From: Streptomyces lushanensis
GTDB lineage: Bacteria; Actinomycetota; Actinomycetes; Streptomycetales; Streptomycetaceae
Direction of reading: 5' to 3'
Assembly (NCBI RefSeq): GCF_001700515.1
Contig: NZ_MAUD01000134.1
Coordinates: 1 to 58,704 of the forward strand
DNA: 58,704 nucleotides
Below are positions 16,952 to 26,441 of the stretch, piece by piece; position 1 is the stretch's first letter; each line of letters opens with the position of its first letter. The notes under the pieces are model-generated. The model saw only the letters and a list, made by a program, of their open reading frames with translations. It searched no databases and was not told the DNA's origin. The position numbers were made by a program, and so were the translations under genes.

Positions 16952-17974
16952 ATGAGCGAGACCTCAGCGCGATTACTGAAGTTGCTGTCCCTGTTGCAGA
17001 CCCCGCGCGAGTGGCCCGGGAGCGAACTCGCCGAACGGCTGGACGTCAGTCCCCGCACCATCCGCCGGGACATAGACCGCCTGCGCGACCTCGGGTATCC
17101 CGTGCACGGCACGCGGGGCGCCGTGGGCGGCTACCGGCTGGTCGCGGGGGCGGCGATGCCCCCGCTCCTGCTGGACGACGACGAGGCGGTCGCCATCACC
17201 GTCGGGCTGCGCACGGCGGCCCACGCGGTGGACGGCATCGAGGAGGCCGCCGTGCGGGCGCTGGCGAAACTGGAACAGGTCCTGCCGTCGCGTCTGCGGC
17301 ACCGGGTGAGCGCCCTGGGCGCCGCGACCGTACCGCTGCCGGGTTACGCGCCCGGGGTCGCCGTCGAGCATCTGACCGTGCTGGCGGCGGCCGTCGCCGG
17401 CCGGGAGCAACTGCGGTTCGCCTACCGGTCGGCGTACGGCAGACCCGGGCCGGAGCAGGGCGGGCCGCAGGAGGCCGAGCGGCTCGTGGAACCGCACCGG
17501 CTGGTGCCGACCGGCCGCCGCTGGTACCTCGTGGCGTACGACAACGAACGCGAGGACTGGCGGACGTTCCGTGTCGACCGCATCCGGGGTCCGCGGCCGA
17601 CGGGCGTACGCGCGCCGTTCCGGTCCCTGCCGGTCGAGGACGCCGCCGCGTACGTCACCCGTCAGCTCTCGGAACTCGCGCCCCTCCACCGGGCCGTGGC
17701 CACCCTGCACGCCCCGGCGAGCGAGGTCGAGGACCGCCTCGTGGGCACCGGCGACGAGCTCGAGGAACTGTCCGAACACAGCTGCCGGCTGCGCACGCAG
17801 GCGGACTCCCTCGGGTGGCTGGCGTTTCGGCTGGTGAGTATCGGATGCCCCTTTGACGTGCACGAACCGCCTGCTCTGGTGGCCTACATGCGGGACCTGG
17901 GGGCCAGGGCCAGTCAGTCGGTCGAGGGCTCCGCCGGGCCCCCGGCGGGCCGGACCAACACGGACGTCTCCTGA
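16952..17974 (+). CDS. WYL-domain transcriptional regulator (HTH_11)
   Basis: 340 residues: an N-terminal winged helix (LAERLDVSPRTIRRDIDRLRDLGYPV), then a WYL-type sensor region (LVEPHRLVPTGRRWYLVAYD) and a WCX-like C-terminus. WYL regulators such as PafBC and DriD respond to DNA damage or single-stranded DNA. The gene stands 73 bp upstream of an efflux-pump gene in a cluster predicted to make a DNA alkylator, so damage-responsive control of export is a reasonable inference. Codon 8 is TTA (16973-16975), suggesting bldA dependence. The ribosome site is weak; the ATG is set by conservation of the HTH. Confidence 0.9.
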   Translation: MSETSARLLKLLSLLQTPREWPGSELAERLDVSPRTIRRDIDRLRDLGYPVHGTRGAVGGYRLVAGAAMPPLLLDDDEAVAITVGLRTAAHAVDGIEEAAVRALAKLEQVLPSRLRHRVSALGAATVPLPGYAPGVAVEHLTVLAAAVAGREQLRFAYRSAYGRPGPEQGGPQEAERLVEPHRLVPTGRRWYLVAYDNEREDWRTFRVDRIRGPRPTGVRAPFRSLPVEDAAAYVTRQLSELAPLHRAVATLHAPASEVEDRLVGTGDELEELSEHSCRLRTQADSLGWLAFRLVSIGCPFDVHEPPALVAYMRDLGARASQSVEGSAGPPAGRTNTDVS

Positions 17975-18047
17975 CCTATATGAGGTCTAGCGTCTGGGCA
18001 TCCGCGGACAACACCCCGAACCCTCTAGAACGTCAGGAGCGAGGACC

Positions 18048-19553
18048 ATGAAACCTGCACAGGAGGCCCCGCCGGCCTCCGCCGAGGACCGGCGCCGATG
18101 GATCGCGCTGGCGGTGGTGCTGACCGCGTCCCTGCTCGACCTGGTCGACGCGACCATCGTCAACGTCGCGATCCCCACCATCCAGCGGGACATCGGCGCC
18201 TCGTACAGCGCGATCCAGTGGATCACGGGCGGCTACACCCTGGCGTTCGCCGTGGGTCTGATCACCGGCGGACGGCTCGGCGACATCTGGGGCCGCAAGC
18301 GGGTCTTCCAGCTCTCCGTGCTGGGCTTCACCGTGGCCTCCGCCCTCTCCGGTCTGGCGACGGACCCCGAGATGCTGATCGTCGCGCGCATCCTCCAGGG
18401 CCTCATGGCCGCCATGATGGTGCCGCAGGTGCTGTCGATCATCCATGTGACGTTCAGCCCCGAGGAGAGCGGCCGGGTCTACGGGCTGTTCGGCGCGATC
18501 AGCGGCATCGGCGCGGTGTCCGGACCGGTCATCGGCGCGCTGCTCGTCGAGTGGGACCTGTTCGGTCTCGCCTGGCGGCCGATCTTCCTCATCAACCTCC
18601 CCATCGGTGTGGCCGGCCTGATCCTGGGCCACTACTACCTCACCGAATCGAAGGCGCCCCACGCGGTCCGCCTCGATCTCGTCGGTGTCGCCCTGGCGTC
18701 GCTGAGCCTGCTGCTGCTGGTCTACCCGCTCACCCAGGGCAGGGAGGCGGACTGGCCGGTCTGGAGCTTCGCGGCGATGGCCGCGAGCATTCCCGCCTTC
18801 GTCGTCTTCGTGCTGCATCAGCGGGCCAGGATCCGTGCCGAGCGCACACCGCTCGTCGAGTTGTCGCTCTTCAAGATCAAGAGCTTCGCGGCCGGCATCG
18901 CCGTCCAGCTCACCTTCGGCACCACGTTCGGGCTCTTCTCGCTCACCGGCGCCCTGTACATGCAGATCGGGCTCGGCTGGAGCGCGATCCACGCCGCTCT
19001 CACGAGCCTGCTGTTCGGCGCCACGATGGCGCTGTCGACCAACGTCGCGATGCGGAAGCTGATGCCGAAGTACGGGCGCGCCGTGCTCCAGGCCGGTGCC
19101 CTGCTGATGATCGTCGGGCTGCTCGGCTACTACTGGGTCGCCGACAGCAAGGGAACCAGCGCGACGACCTGGGAACTGGCGCCGGTCCTGATCGTGGCGG
19201 GCTGGGCTCTTGGCATGATCATGGCACCTCTGATGAGCGCGGTCCTGTCCAACGTGCCGTTCCAGCACGCCGGATCCGCCTCCGGGCTGACCAACACCGT
19301 GAACCAGATGGGCATGGCGATCGGTCTCGGGCTGGCCTCGGTGGCCTATTTCACCGTCGTCGACGACGCCACGAAGGCGGACCAGGCCAGCGGCGCCGCC
19401 TTCGTCGACGGATTCGCGAACACACTGTGGTGGGTGATCGGCGGCATGGTGCTCGCCTTCCTCCTCATGTTCGCGCTGCCCTCGCTGAGGCCGGACCCGA
19501 AGGCGAGCGAGCCGGAGCCGGCGTCCGACGACGTCTCCGAGCCCGCGCACTGA
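18048..19553 (+). CDS. MFS efflux pump, DHA2 (EmrB/QacA, 14-TM) family
   Basis: 501 residues, about 14 hydrophobic segments. The family motifs are LLDLVDATIVNVAIPTIQRDIG in TM1 and GGRLGDIWGRKRVF after TM2. Proton-driven drug export from the cytoplasmic membrane is expected. AGGAGCGAGG precedes the ATG. It follows the WYL regulator on the same strand and ends facing the convergent sugar ketoreductase; GC-rich imperfect inverted repeats in 19554-19659 may terminate both. It is one of three MFS pumps in the window. Confidence 0.93.
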   Translation: MKPAQEAPPASAEDRRRWIALAVVLTASLLDLVDATIVNVAIPTIQRDIGASYSAIQWITGGYTLAFAVGLITGGRLGDIWGRKRVFQLSVLGFTVASALSGLATDPEMLIVARILQGLMAAMMVPQVLSIIHVTFSPEESGRVYGLFGAISGIGAVSGPVIGALLVEWDLFGLAWRPIFLINLPIGVAGLILGHYYLTESKAPHAVRLDLVGVALASLSLLLLVYPLTQGREADWPVWSFAAMAASIPAFVVFVLHQRARIRAERTPLVELSLFKIKSFAAGIAVQLTFGTTFGLFSLTGALYMQIGLGWSAIHAALTSLLFGATMALSTNVAMRKLMPKYGRAVLQAGALLMIVGLLGYYWVADSKGTSATTWELAPVLIVAGWALGMIMAPLMSAVLSNVPFQHAGSASGLTNTVNQMGMAIGLGLASVAYFTVVDDATKADQASGAAFVDGFANTLWWVIGGMVLAFLLMFALPSLRPDPKASEPEPASDDVSEPAH

Positions 19554-19659
19554 GGACCACGGGCCGATGGGCGGAACCCGGTCGAGCGCCGGGACCCGTC
19601 CACCGGCCCGAAGCCGTACCGGCCGGACGGACCGGCCGGTCCCGCGGTGCTCCGCGGAA

Positions 19660-20625
19660 TCAGGTACGGGACGCCGCCGCGCGCACGTCGTCGAGCAGCC
19701 GGGCCTGTTCCGGGCACACACCGTCGGCCGTGCCCCCGGCACGCGCCGCCGCCGCGAACGTCATCACGGTGTTGTACGCCTGATCCTCGGGAGGATGACG
19801 GAGGTCCCTGGGGCCCGATCCGTCGTTCAGCCGGATATGCGTCCACAGGTCGGCCGGGGGTGTGAAGGCATGGCCCACCGTGATGCTGCCGCCCGTCCCC
19901 CACAGGGCGTACACGCTGCGATAGGCGTGATCCAGGCCGAAGGAGACATGCGCGCCGGTACCGTCGGAGGCGACGAGCAACGCCGACCCGGACGAGTCGA
20001 CCCGGTGTTCCGCGCCCCGCACCAGGGAGGCGCCGACGACCTGGAGTCCCGGTCCCAGGAAGTACCGGGCGGCTCGCAGCGGATACACACCCGTGTCCCA
20101 CAGGGCTCCGCCGCCCAGTTCGGGCTGACGGCGGATGTCGTCCTCGGCGCGCCGGGGCACCGTGAAGTGCGCCTCGAAGCCGCGCAGTTCACCGATGGCT
20201 CCGTCCGCGAGGAGTTTCCGCACGACGGCATGCCGGCCGTGGTGAACGAACATGACGTTCTCCATCAGGGCCAGGCTCCGGTCCCTGGCCAGCTCGACCA
20301 GCCTCCCGGCCGACTCCCGGCACAGCGCCAGGGGCTTCTCCACCAGCACGTGCTTGCCCGCGAGCAGCGCCGCCTCGGTCCACTCGGCGTGCAGGGCCGC
20401 CGGCAGCGGCACGTACACGGCCTCGACCTCCTCGTCCTTGAGCAGCGCCTCGTACCCGTGCACCGCACGGCAGCCGTGGGCGCCGGCGAATTCCCGGGCG
20501 CGCGCGGGGTCACGGCTCGCCACCGCGACGACCTCGGTACGCGGCGCCCGGGCCATCGCGGGCAGCATCCTGCGCCGGGCGATGTCGGCGCACCCCATGA
20601 CTCCGATGCGAAGCGGTTCCGTCAC
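19660..20625 (-). CDS. NDP-hexose 3-ketoreductase (Gfo/Idh/MocA family)
   Basis: 321 residues from GTG 20625, whose GTGA overlaps the 2,3-dehydratase stop. The N-terminal NADP fold GVMGCADIARRRM and the EKPLA motif mark a Gfo/Idh/MocA oxidoreductase like TylC1/EryBII-type sugar 3-ketoreductases. In the pathway it reduces the C3 keto group of the 3,4-diketo sugar produced by the 2,3-dehydratase. The tight coupling to that dehydratase supports the assignment. Product: NDP-4-keto-2,6-dideoxyhexose. Confidence 0.92.
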   Translation of the reverse strand: MTEPLRIGVMGCADIARRRMLPAMARAPRTEVVAVASRDPARAREFAGAHGCRAVHGYEALLKDEEVEAVYVPLPAALHAEWTEAALLAGKHVLVEKPLALCRESAGRLVELARDRSLALMENVMFVHHGRHAVVRKLLADGAIGELRGFEAHFTVPRRAEDDIRRQPELGGGALWDTGVYPLRAARYFLGPGLQVVGASLVRGAEHRVDSSGSALLVASDGTGAHVSFGLDHAYRSVYALWGTGGSITVGHAFTPPADLWTHIRLNDGSGPRDLRHPPEDQAYNTVMTFAAAARAGGTADGVCPEQARLLDDVRAAASRT

Positions 20626-22085
20626 AGCTTCACCGCCCCGCTGTTGAGGGCCGAGAGCAGCGAGCGGGCCTGCACGTTCACATAACGGCTGTGCCGTACG
20701 AGCCAGTTCAGCTGCCCCGGGGTGACCCAGCGGTATCCCGGGGGCGGGACCGACAGACCGGCGACGTCGACGTCCACGATGAGATGGCGGCTGACCGCGT
20801 TGAGGAACCGGCCGCCCTCCTCCGAGTGCAGCACGTCGTAGCGGATGTCCGCGGGCCCGGCGCGCAGGACCGTGTCGAGGAAGCGCGGGACGGTGTGCCG
20901 CGCGTCTCCCGTGTAGTTGTCGGGAACACACTGCACGGTGGGTCCCAGCTCCGCGGACTCCAGGAAGCCGGCCTCGGCCCGGGCATGGACCAGCAGATGG
21001 GGCACCCCGCCGAAGCGGCCCGCCAGGAAGGCCGTCACGCCGGTCGCGACGGGCTCGAACAACGGCTGCGTCCAGCCGGACACCTCGCGGTTCGCCGCCT
21101 CCGCCCGGACGGCCACCACCCGGAAGAACCGGTCGTCCGGGCGGCGGATGGCCGACTCGGTCCGCACCCACCCGTCCGTCCCGGCGAGCGGCAGCGGCTC
21201 GGCACGCACCTGGTGCCCGGCCTTCTCCGTGGTGACCCAGGACAGCAGCTCGGTGTCGGAGAACAGCGCCTCCGGCTCGGCCCGCAGGTTCGGCGCGCAC
21301 GCCAGCACCGTCCGCGCGTCCATGTTCACCACGTTGTCCCGCAGCAGCAGTTCGCCGAGCTGGCCCAGGGTCAGCCAGCGGAAGTCCGGGTCAGGCGGCA
21401 CGTCCTCGCGGGTCTCGACGATGACGTTCCGGTTGGCCTTGTGCAGGAACCACGACCCGTGCTCGGACTGGAGGACGTCGACGAGGACACGGGCCGGCCG
21501 CAGGCCCGTGAAGTACGAGAGGTACTTGACGGCCGAGCCCCCGTGCGCCTTCGTGTAGTTGCTGCGCGTGGCCTGGACGGTCGGCGAGAGCTGGACCAGC
21601 CGCGGATTGCCCGGCTCCATCTTCGCCTGCATCAGGAAGTGCAGCACGCCGTCGAACTCCTTGGCCAGGATGCCGAGGATGCCGACCTCCGGCTGGTTGA
21701 TGATCGGCTGCTGCCACTCCCGGGCCGCGGCCCCCTCCCCCGCGCGCACCCGTAACCCGTGCACGGTGAAGAAGCGCCCGCTGTCGTGGGCCAGGTTTCC
21801 CGTGGTCCGGTCGAAGGACCAGCCCTTCAGCTCGTCGAAGGGAATGCCGCTCACCCGGAACGGGTGGGCGGCGCTGCGCTCGGCCAGCCAGCCGGCGAAG
21901 TCCGCCGTGGACATCCCGGCGCCGGATCCGGTGGCCTCGGCCGAACGCCGGAACCGCGCGGGCAACGTGGCGTCCGCGCGCGGCCGGAGAACGGCGGTAC
22001 CGGCCGCGGGGCCGCCGCTCGGCCCGGCCCGGTAGGTCCTCGCCGCGGAAGCGTCGACCAGCGCCGTTTCCGTCAGTTCACTCAT
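20622..22085 (-). CDS. NDP-4-keto-6-deoxyhexose 2,3-dehydratase
   Basis: 487 residues, the size of TylX3/EvaA-type 2,3-dehydratases, with the family's internal duplication. Each half ends in an equivalent block (LLRDNVVNMDARTVL and WLVRHSRYVNVQARSLL). It removes water across C2-C3 of dTDP-4-keto-6-deoxyglucose, committing to 2-deoxy sugars. GGAGAGGAA precedes ATG 22085. Codon 111 is TTA (complement of 21753-21755). It is divergent from the C-methyltransferase gene, so both sugar operons share the control region 22086-22308. Confidence 0.94.
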   Translation of the reverse strand: MSELTETALVDASAARTYRAGPSGGPAAGTAVLRPRADATLPARFRRSAEATGSGAGMSTADFAGWLAERSAAHPFRVSGIPFDELKGWSFDRTTGNLAHDSGRFFTVHGLRVRAGEGAAAREWQQPIINQPEVGILGILAKEFDGVLHFLMQAKMEPGNPRLVQLSPTVQATRSNYTKAHGGSAVKYLSYFTGLRPARVLVDVLQSEHGSWFLHKANRNVIVETREDVPPDPDFRWLTLGQLGELLLRDNVVNMDARTVLACAPNLRAEPEALFSDTELLSWVTTEKAGHQVRAEPLPLAGTDGWVRTESAIRRPDDRFFRVVAVRAEAANREVSGWTQPLFEPVATGVTAFLAGRFGGVPHLLVHARAEAGFLESAELGPTVQCVPDNYTGDARHTVPRFLDTVLRAGPADIRYDVLHSEEGGRFLNAVSRHLIVDVDVAGLSVPPPGYRWVTPGQLNWLVRHSRYVNVQARSLLSALNSGAVKL

Positions 22086-22308
22086 GCCGGGTTCCTCTCC
22101 AGAGGGAGCCGTCGCCTTCCCATGGCGCTCACCGTAGGAGCGGGATCTGGAGACCCGGTCGTACGGCCCTCGGCCCGCCCGGCCGCCGTCGGCGTACCGC
22201 GAGGGAGCGAGTCGACGAATCCTCAAGGCGCGCATGGCACCGTCTCGGCTCAGCGGCTTCCGCGGAGCCGACCGGGAAGAGAAGGCGCTTTCACCACTAG
22301 GAGGACGA

Positions 22309-23550
22309 GTGGTCATCGATCGCTGCCGTGTCTGCGGCAACCGCACGCTGCTGCCCGTGCTTGACCTCGGTCCACAGGCCCTGACGGGTGTCTTTCCCCG
22401 GTCGCGCGAGGAGACCGTCCCCGTCGTCCCGCTCGAACTCGTCCAGTGCGCACCGGACGGATGCGGCCTCGTGCAACTGCGGCACGTCGCCGACTTCGGC
22501 CTGATGTACGGGGACGGTTACGGCTACCGCTCGGGCATCCGCCCCTTCATGGTCCGGCACCTGAAGGGCAAGGTGGACGCCGTCGTGAGGCTGGTCGACC
22601 CCGGCCCCGGCGATCTGGTGGTGGACATCGGCAGCAACGACTCCACCCTGCTGCGGCAGTACCCGGCCGACGGCCCGACCCTGGTGGGCGTGGACCCGGT
22701 CGGCGGCAAGTTCCGTCATCTGTACCCGCCGCACGCGGAGCTGGTCACCGCCTTCTTCTCCAAGGACGCGTTCACCGAGCGGTTCGGCTCGCGCCGGGCC
22801 AGGGCCGTCACCTCGATCGCGATGTTCTACGACCTGCCGCGGCCCCTGGACTTCATGCGGGACATCCGCGACATCCTGGCCGACGACGGGGTGTGGGTGA
22901 CCGAGCAGAGCTATCTGCCGTCGATGCTGGAGGCCACCGCCTACGACGTCGTCTGCCATGAGCACCTGGCGTACTACAGCCTGCGGCAGATCGAGTGGAT
23001 GGCCGAGCAGGTGGGACTGACGGTCATCAGGGCGGAACTGACCGACGTGTACGGCGGCAGTCTGGACGTCACCCTCGCCAGGACTCCCACCCGTCATCGG
23101 GTGGACGAGGCGGGGCTCGCCGCCATCCGTGCCCGGGAGTCCGCGCTCGGCCTGGACGGCCCGGCTCCGTTCCTCCGGTTCGCGGAACGGACCGAGCGGT
23201 CCCGCGACGCGCTCAGGGAGTTCATCGCCGACTCCCGCAAGGCGGGGATGCTGACCGTCGGCTACGGCGCCTCGACCAAGGGAAACGTGATCCTCCAGTA
23301 CTGCGGGCTGAGCCGGGACGACCTCCTGTGCGTCGGTGAGCCCAACGAGGAGAAGGCCGGCTGCTTCACTCCCGGCACCGGGATACCGATCGTCTCCGAG
23401 GCCGAGGCGAAGAAGTTCGGGCCCGACCAGTTGCTGGTCCTCCCGTGGATCTACCGCGACGGGTTCGTCGAGCGGGAGCGGGACTTCCTCGCCGGCGGGG
23501 GAAAGCTGGTCTTCCCGCTCCCTGCCCTCAGCGTCGTCGAAGGGCGGTGA
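22309..23550 (+). CDS. NDP-hexose 3-C-methyltransferase (TylC3-like)
   Basis: 413 residues. The N-terminal zinc-binding cysteines C6, C9, C47 and C52 (CRVCG ... CAPDGC), the SAM-binding VVDIGSNDSTLL and the conserved GYGASTKGNV late in the protein are hallmarks of sugar C-methyltransferases. It adds the C3 methyl to an NDP-4-keto-2,6-dideoxyhexose, giving a mycarose- or axenose-type sugar. GTG 22309 follows AGGAGG by 4 nt; an upstream ATG at 22234 lacks such a site. First gene of a C-methyltransferase / epimerase / 4-ketoreductase operon. Confidence 0.94.
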   Translation: MVIDRCRVCGNRTLLPVLDLGPQALTGVFPRSREETVPVVPLELVQCAPDGCGLVQLRHVADFGLMYGDGYGYRSGIRPFMVRHLKGKVDAVVRLVDPGPGDLVVDIGSNDSTLLRQYPADGPTLVGVDPVGGKFRHLYPPHAELVTAFFSKDAFTERFGSRRARAVTSIAMFYDLPRPLDFMRDIRDILADDGVWVTEQSYLPSMLEATAYDVVCHEHLAYYSLRQIEWMAEQVGLTVIRAELTDVYGGSLDVTLARTPTRHRVDEAGLAAIRARESALGLDGPAPFLRFAERTERSRDALREFIADSRKAGMLTVGYGASTKGNVILQYCGLSRDDLLCVGEPNEEKAGCFTPGTGIPIVSEAEAKKFGPDQLLVLPWIYRDGFVERERDFLAGGGKLVFPLPALSVVEGR

Positions 23551-23555
23551 CCCGC

Positions 23556-24194
23556 ATGCGCACCCGCGCGCTCGCCGTGGCCGGCGCCTTCGAGTTCACC
23601 CCCGAGGTGTACTCCGACGAACGCGGAACATTCGTGTCCCCTCTCCAGCACTCCGCTTTCGTGGCCGCGGTCGGCCACGGCCTCACGGTGGCCCAGACCA
23701 ACCACAGCAGATCGGCGCGGGGGGTGCTGCGCGGCATCCACTTCACGACCACTCCGCCGGGGCAGGCCAAGTACGTCTACTGCGCACGGGGACGGGCGAT
23801 GGACGTCGTGGTGGACATCCGGGTCGGCTCGCCGACCTTCGGCCGGTGGGACGTCGTCCACATGGACCCGCGTACCTTCCGGGCGGCGTACTTCCCGGTC
23901 GGGGTCGGGCACGCCTTTCTCGCGCTGGAGGACGACACCGTGATGTCCTATCTCGTCAGCTCCGCGTACCGGGCCGAACTGGAGCAGGCCATCGACCCGT
24001 TCGACGGCTCGCTGGGCCTGCCGTGGCCGCAGGACATGGAGTTCGTCATCTCCGGGCGGGACAAGGTGGCACCCGGTCTGGCCCAGGCCGAGGCCGCGGG
24101 CGGGCTGCCGCGGTACACCGACTGCCTGGCTCTTGAGAAGGGCCGGCCGACCGCCGGCGCCGTGTCGGCGGACCGCGCCGACGGTCCGGAGTGA
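23556..24194 (+). CDS. dTDP-4-keto-6-deoxyhexose 5- or 3,5-epimerase (RmlC-like)
   Basis: 212 residues, RmlC cupin. It carries GVLRGIHF with catalytic-base His62, VVVDIRVGSPTFG, and GVGHAFLAL. Converts the D-configured 4-keto sugar to the L series. ATG 23556 is preferred because GAAGGG lies about 10 bases upstream; GTG 23547, overlapping the previous stop, is possible and adds three residues. Equivalent to TylK/EryBVII in mycarose pathways. The 4-ketoreductase overlaps its stop by 4 nt. Confidence 0.93.
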   Translation: MRTRALAVAGAFEFTPEVYSDERGTFVSPLQHSAFVAAVGHGLTVAQTNHSRSARGVLRGIHFTTTPPGQAKYVYCARGRAMDVVVDIRVGSPTFGRWDVVHMDPRTFRAAYFPVGVGHAFLALEDDTVMSYLVSSAYRAELEQAIDPFDGSLGLPWPQDMEFVISGRDKVAPGLAQAEAAGGLPRYTDCLALEKGRPTAGAVSADRADGPE

Positions 24195-25174
24195 ACACGC
24201 CCGGAGCGGCCGGTGCCGTGGCGGTCCTCGGCGGTACCGGCTGCATGGGCCGCCACATCTGCGCCGCGTTCGCGGAACGGGGCGCTCGTGTCGTGGCCGT
24301 CGCCCGCCGCCGTACCCCCGGCGTCGGCGCCCACCGGTTCCTGCCGCTGGACGCCGCCGCGTGCACGGCCGGGGAACTCGCCGCCGTGCTGGCCGCGGAG
24401 CGGGTCGGCACGGTCGTCAACGCGACACTGGGCTGGGGCCGCACCGAGCACGAGATGGGCCACGTCAACGTGAGGCTGGTGGAGCGGCTGCTCGCCGCCC
24501 TGCGCGCCATGAGCGACCCGCCACGCCTGGTCCATCTGGGCACCATCCACGAGTACGGCCCGGTGCCGCACGGCACGCTGATCGACGAGGACGTGGTGCC
24601 CCGGCCGCAGACGCTGTACGCGCGGGCGAAGCTCACCGCCTCGCGCATGGTGCTGGAGGCGGTCCGTGCCGGGCGGCTGGACGGGGTCGTGCTGCGGGTG
24701 ACGAACACCATCGGCCCCCATCCGGCCCCGGAGAGCCTCTTCGGCTCGCTCGCCGCCCGGTTGCGGGACGAGGGGGCGACCGTGGGCGTCGAGTTGACCG
24801 TCGCCGACGCCCGGCGGGACTACGTCGACGTCAGAGACGCCTCGGCCGCCGTCGTCCTGGCGGCCGGGAGCGGCACGGCCGAGCCGCTGCTGAACATCGG
24901 CCGGGGCGAGGCCACGCACATCCGTGAACTGATCGACGCGCTGGTCAGAGCGACGGGGCTGCCGCCGGGGACCGTCCGTGACCGGCAGGGCGACGTGGCG
25001 GGCCGCAGCGCGGGAGCCGACTGGATCCAGGTCGACAGCTCCCGCGCCAGGCGGCTGCTCGGCTGGCAGCCGCGCTACGACGTCGACGCGTCCATGAGGG
25101 ACCTGTGGGACACGGTACGGCCGGCGTCCGCCCCCGCGGCCCCGGTCCCCGGCGGGGAGAGCCGGCGGCGGTGA
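24191..25174 (+). CDS. NDP-hexose 4-ketoreductase
   Basis: 327 residues, extended SDR. GGTGCMG (14-20) binds NADPH, and Y143-x3-K147 (YARAK) is catalytic. Similar to TylC2/EryBIV-type reductases that finish 3-C-methyl-2,6-dideoxy-L-hexoses by setting the C4 hydroxyl. GTG start overlaps the epimerase stop (GTGA), so translation is coupled. With the four preceding sugar genes this completes a mycarose/axenose-type set; which C4 epimer is made cannot be told from sequence. Confidence 0.92.
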   Translation: MNTPGAAGAVAVLGGTGCMGRHICAAFAERGARVVAVARRRTPGVGAHRFLPLDAAACTAGELAAVLAAERVGTVVNATLGWGRTEHEMGHVNVRLVERLLAALRAMSDPPRLVHLGTIHEYGPVPHGTLIDEDVVPRPQTLYARAKLTASRMVLEAVRAGRLDGVVLRVTNTIGPHPAPESLFGSLAARLRDEGATVGVELTVADARRDYVDVRDASAAVVLAAGSGTAEPLLNIGRGEATHIRELIDALVRATGLPPGTVRDRQGDVAGRSAGADWIQVDSSRARRLLGWQPRYDVDASMRDLWDTVRPASAPAAPVPGGESRRR

Positions 25175-25292
25175 CGCGCCGGTGCCGTACCGGGGGCGCC
25201 GCTGCACGCGGACTCGAGCCCCGTTCGACAGCGGCGCGCGACCTTGGTGCCCGGTCGCCCGGGACGTCCCGGGAATCCGGAAAGGAGCCTGT

Positions 25293-26414
25293 ATGAGCCC
25301 GCCCCCCATCCCCTACCAGGTGCGCGTCCCCGACGCGGAGATCGCCGATCTGCGGCGCCGGCTGGCGAGCACCCGCTGGCCGGAGGCCGAGACGGTGGAC
25401 GACTGGTCCCAGGGCATGCCACTGACGTACGCCAAGGACCTGGCCGCCTACTGGGCGGAGGGGTACGACTGGCGGGCGTCCGAGGCCCGGCTGAACGCCG
25501 TTCCCCAGTTCCGCACCGAGATCGACGGGCTGGACATCCACTTCCTGCACGCCCGCTCGCCGCATCCGGGGGCCCTTCCGCTGCTGATCAGCCACGGCTG
25601 GCCCGGGTCGGTGGTCGAGTTCCTGGACATCATCGGCCCGCTCACCGATCCGCCGGACCCGGCGGACGCCTTCCACGTGGTCTGCCCGTCGCTGCCCGGA
25701 TACGGATTCAGCGGCAAGCCGTCCGGCGACGGCTGGCCGGTGGAGCGGATCGCGGCGGCCTGGGCGGCCCTGCCGGCCCGGCTCGGCTACGACCGGTTCG
25801 GGGCGCACGGCGTGGACTGGGGGTCGTTCGTCACCGCGGCGATGGCGGAGACCGGCTCCGGCGGCCTGGCCGGCATCCATCTGACGATGCCGTTCGCACG
25901 CCCGCCCGGGGAACAGGTCGCGCTGGACGACCGGGACCTCGCCGGGCTGGCCGCCATGAAGCGGTTCCAGGAACAGGAGGGCGGCTATTCGGTGCTCCAG
26001 AGCACCCGGCCGCAGACCGTCGGATACGCGCTCACCGACTCGCCGGTGGGGCAGCTGGCCTGGATGGCCGAGAAGTACTGGGCCTGGAGCGACCACGACG
26101 GGGACCTGGAGAAGGTCATCCCCAGGGACCGGCTGCTGGACGCGGTCTCGGTCGGCTGGTTCCGCTCGACCGCGGCGTCCTCGGCCCGCGTCTACTGGGA
26201 GAGCCAGAACAGACTGGCCCTCGCCCCGGTCCATGTGCCGACCGCGGTCTCCAACTTCCCGAAGGACGGCCGGATGCCGCGGCCGTGGATCGAGCACAGG
26301 TTCACGGATCTGCGCCGCTGGACGGACCATCCCGCCGGTGGTCACTTCCCGGCCCTCGAACAACCCGACGCCCTCATCGAGGAACTCCGCGCATTCTTCC
26401 GCACCCTGCGTTGA
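25293..26414 (+). CDS. Epoxide hydrolase (EPHN domain, alpha/beta-hydrolase)
   Basis: 373 residues. An N-terminal EPHN lid domain (RVPDAEIADLRRRLASTRWP) precedes an alpha/beta-hydrolase core with oxyanion motif HGWPGS, nucleophile Asp175 in GVDWGS, and His351 in GGHFPALEQP. Enzymes of this type open epoxides through an aspartyl ester. AAAGGAGC precedes the ATG. In a cluster whose likely product carries an essential epoxide, it could shape a pathway epoxide or detoxify the finished compound. It sits between the sugar operon and a P450. Confidence 0.93.
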   Translation: MSPPPIPYQVRVPDAEIADLRRRLASTRWPEAETVDDWSQGMPLTYAKDLAAYWAEGYDWRASEARLNAVPQFRTEIDGLDIHFLHARSPHPGALPLLISHGWPGSVVEFLDIIGPLTDPPDPADAFHVVCPSLPGYGFSGKPSGDGWPVERIAAAWAALPARLGYDRFGAHGVDWGSFVTAAMAETGSGGLAGIHLTMPFARPPGEQVALDDRDLAGLAAMKRFQEQEGGYSVLQSTRPQTVGYALTDSPVGQLAWMAEKYWAWSDHDGDLEKVIPRDRLLDAVSVGWFRSTAASSARVYWESQNRLALAPVHVPTAVSNFPKDGRMPRPWIEHRFTDLRRWTDHPAGGHFPALEQPDALIEELRAFFRTLR

Positions 26415-26441
26415 CGCCATGCCATCAGGAGGGACAGACCC

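Noticed and set aside
19660..21300. A longer 546-codon reading of the sugar 3-ketoreductase reaching into the 2,3-dehydratase
   Set aside because: The extension overlaps a real gene in another frame; GTG 20625 with coupling to the upstream stop gives the family-length protein.
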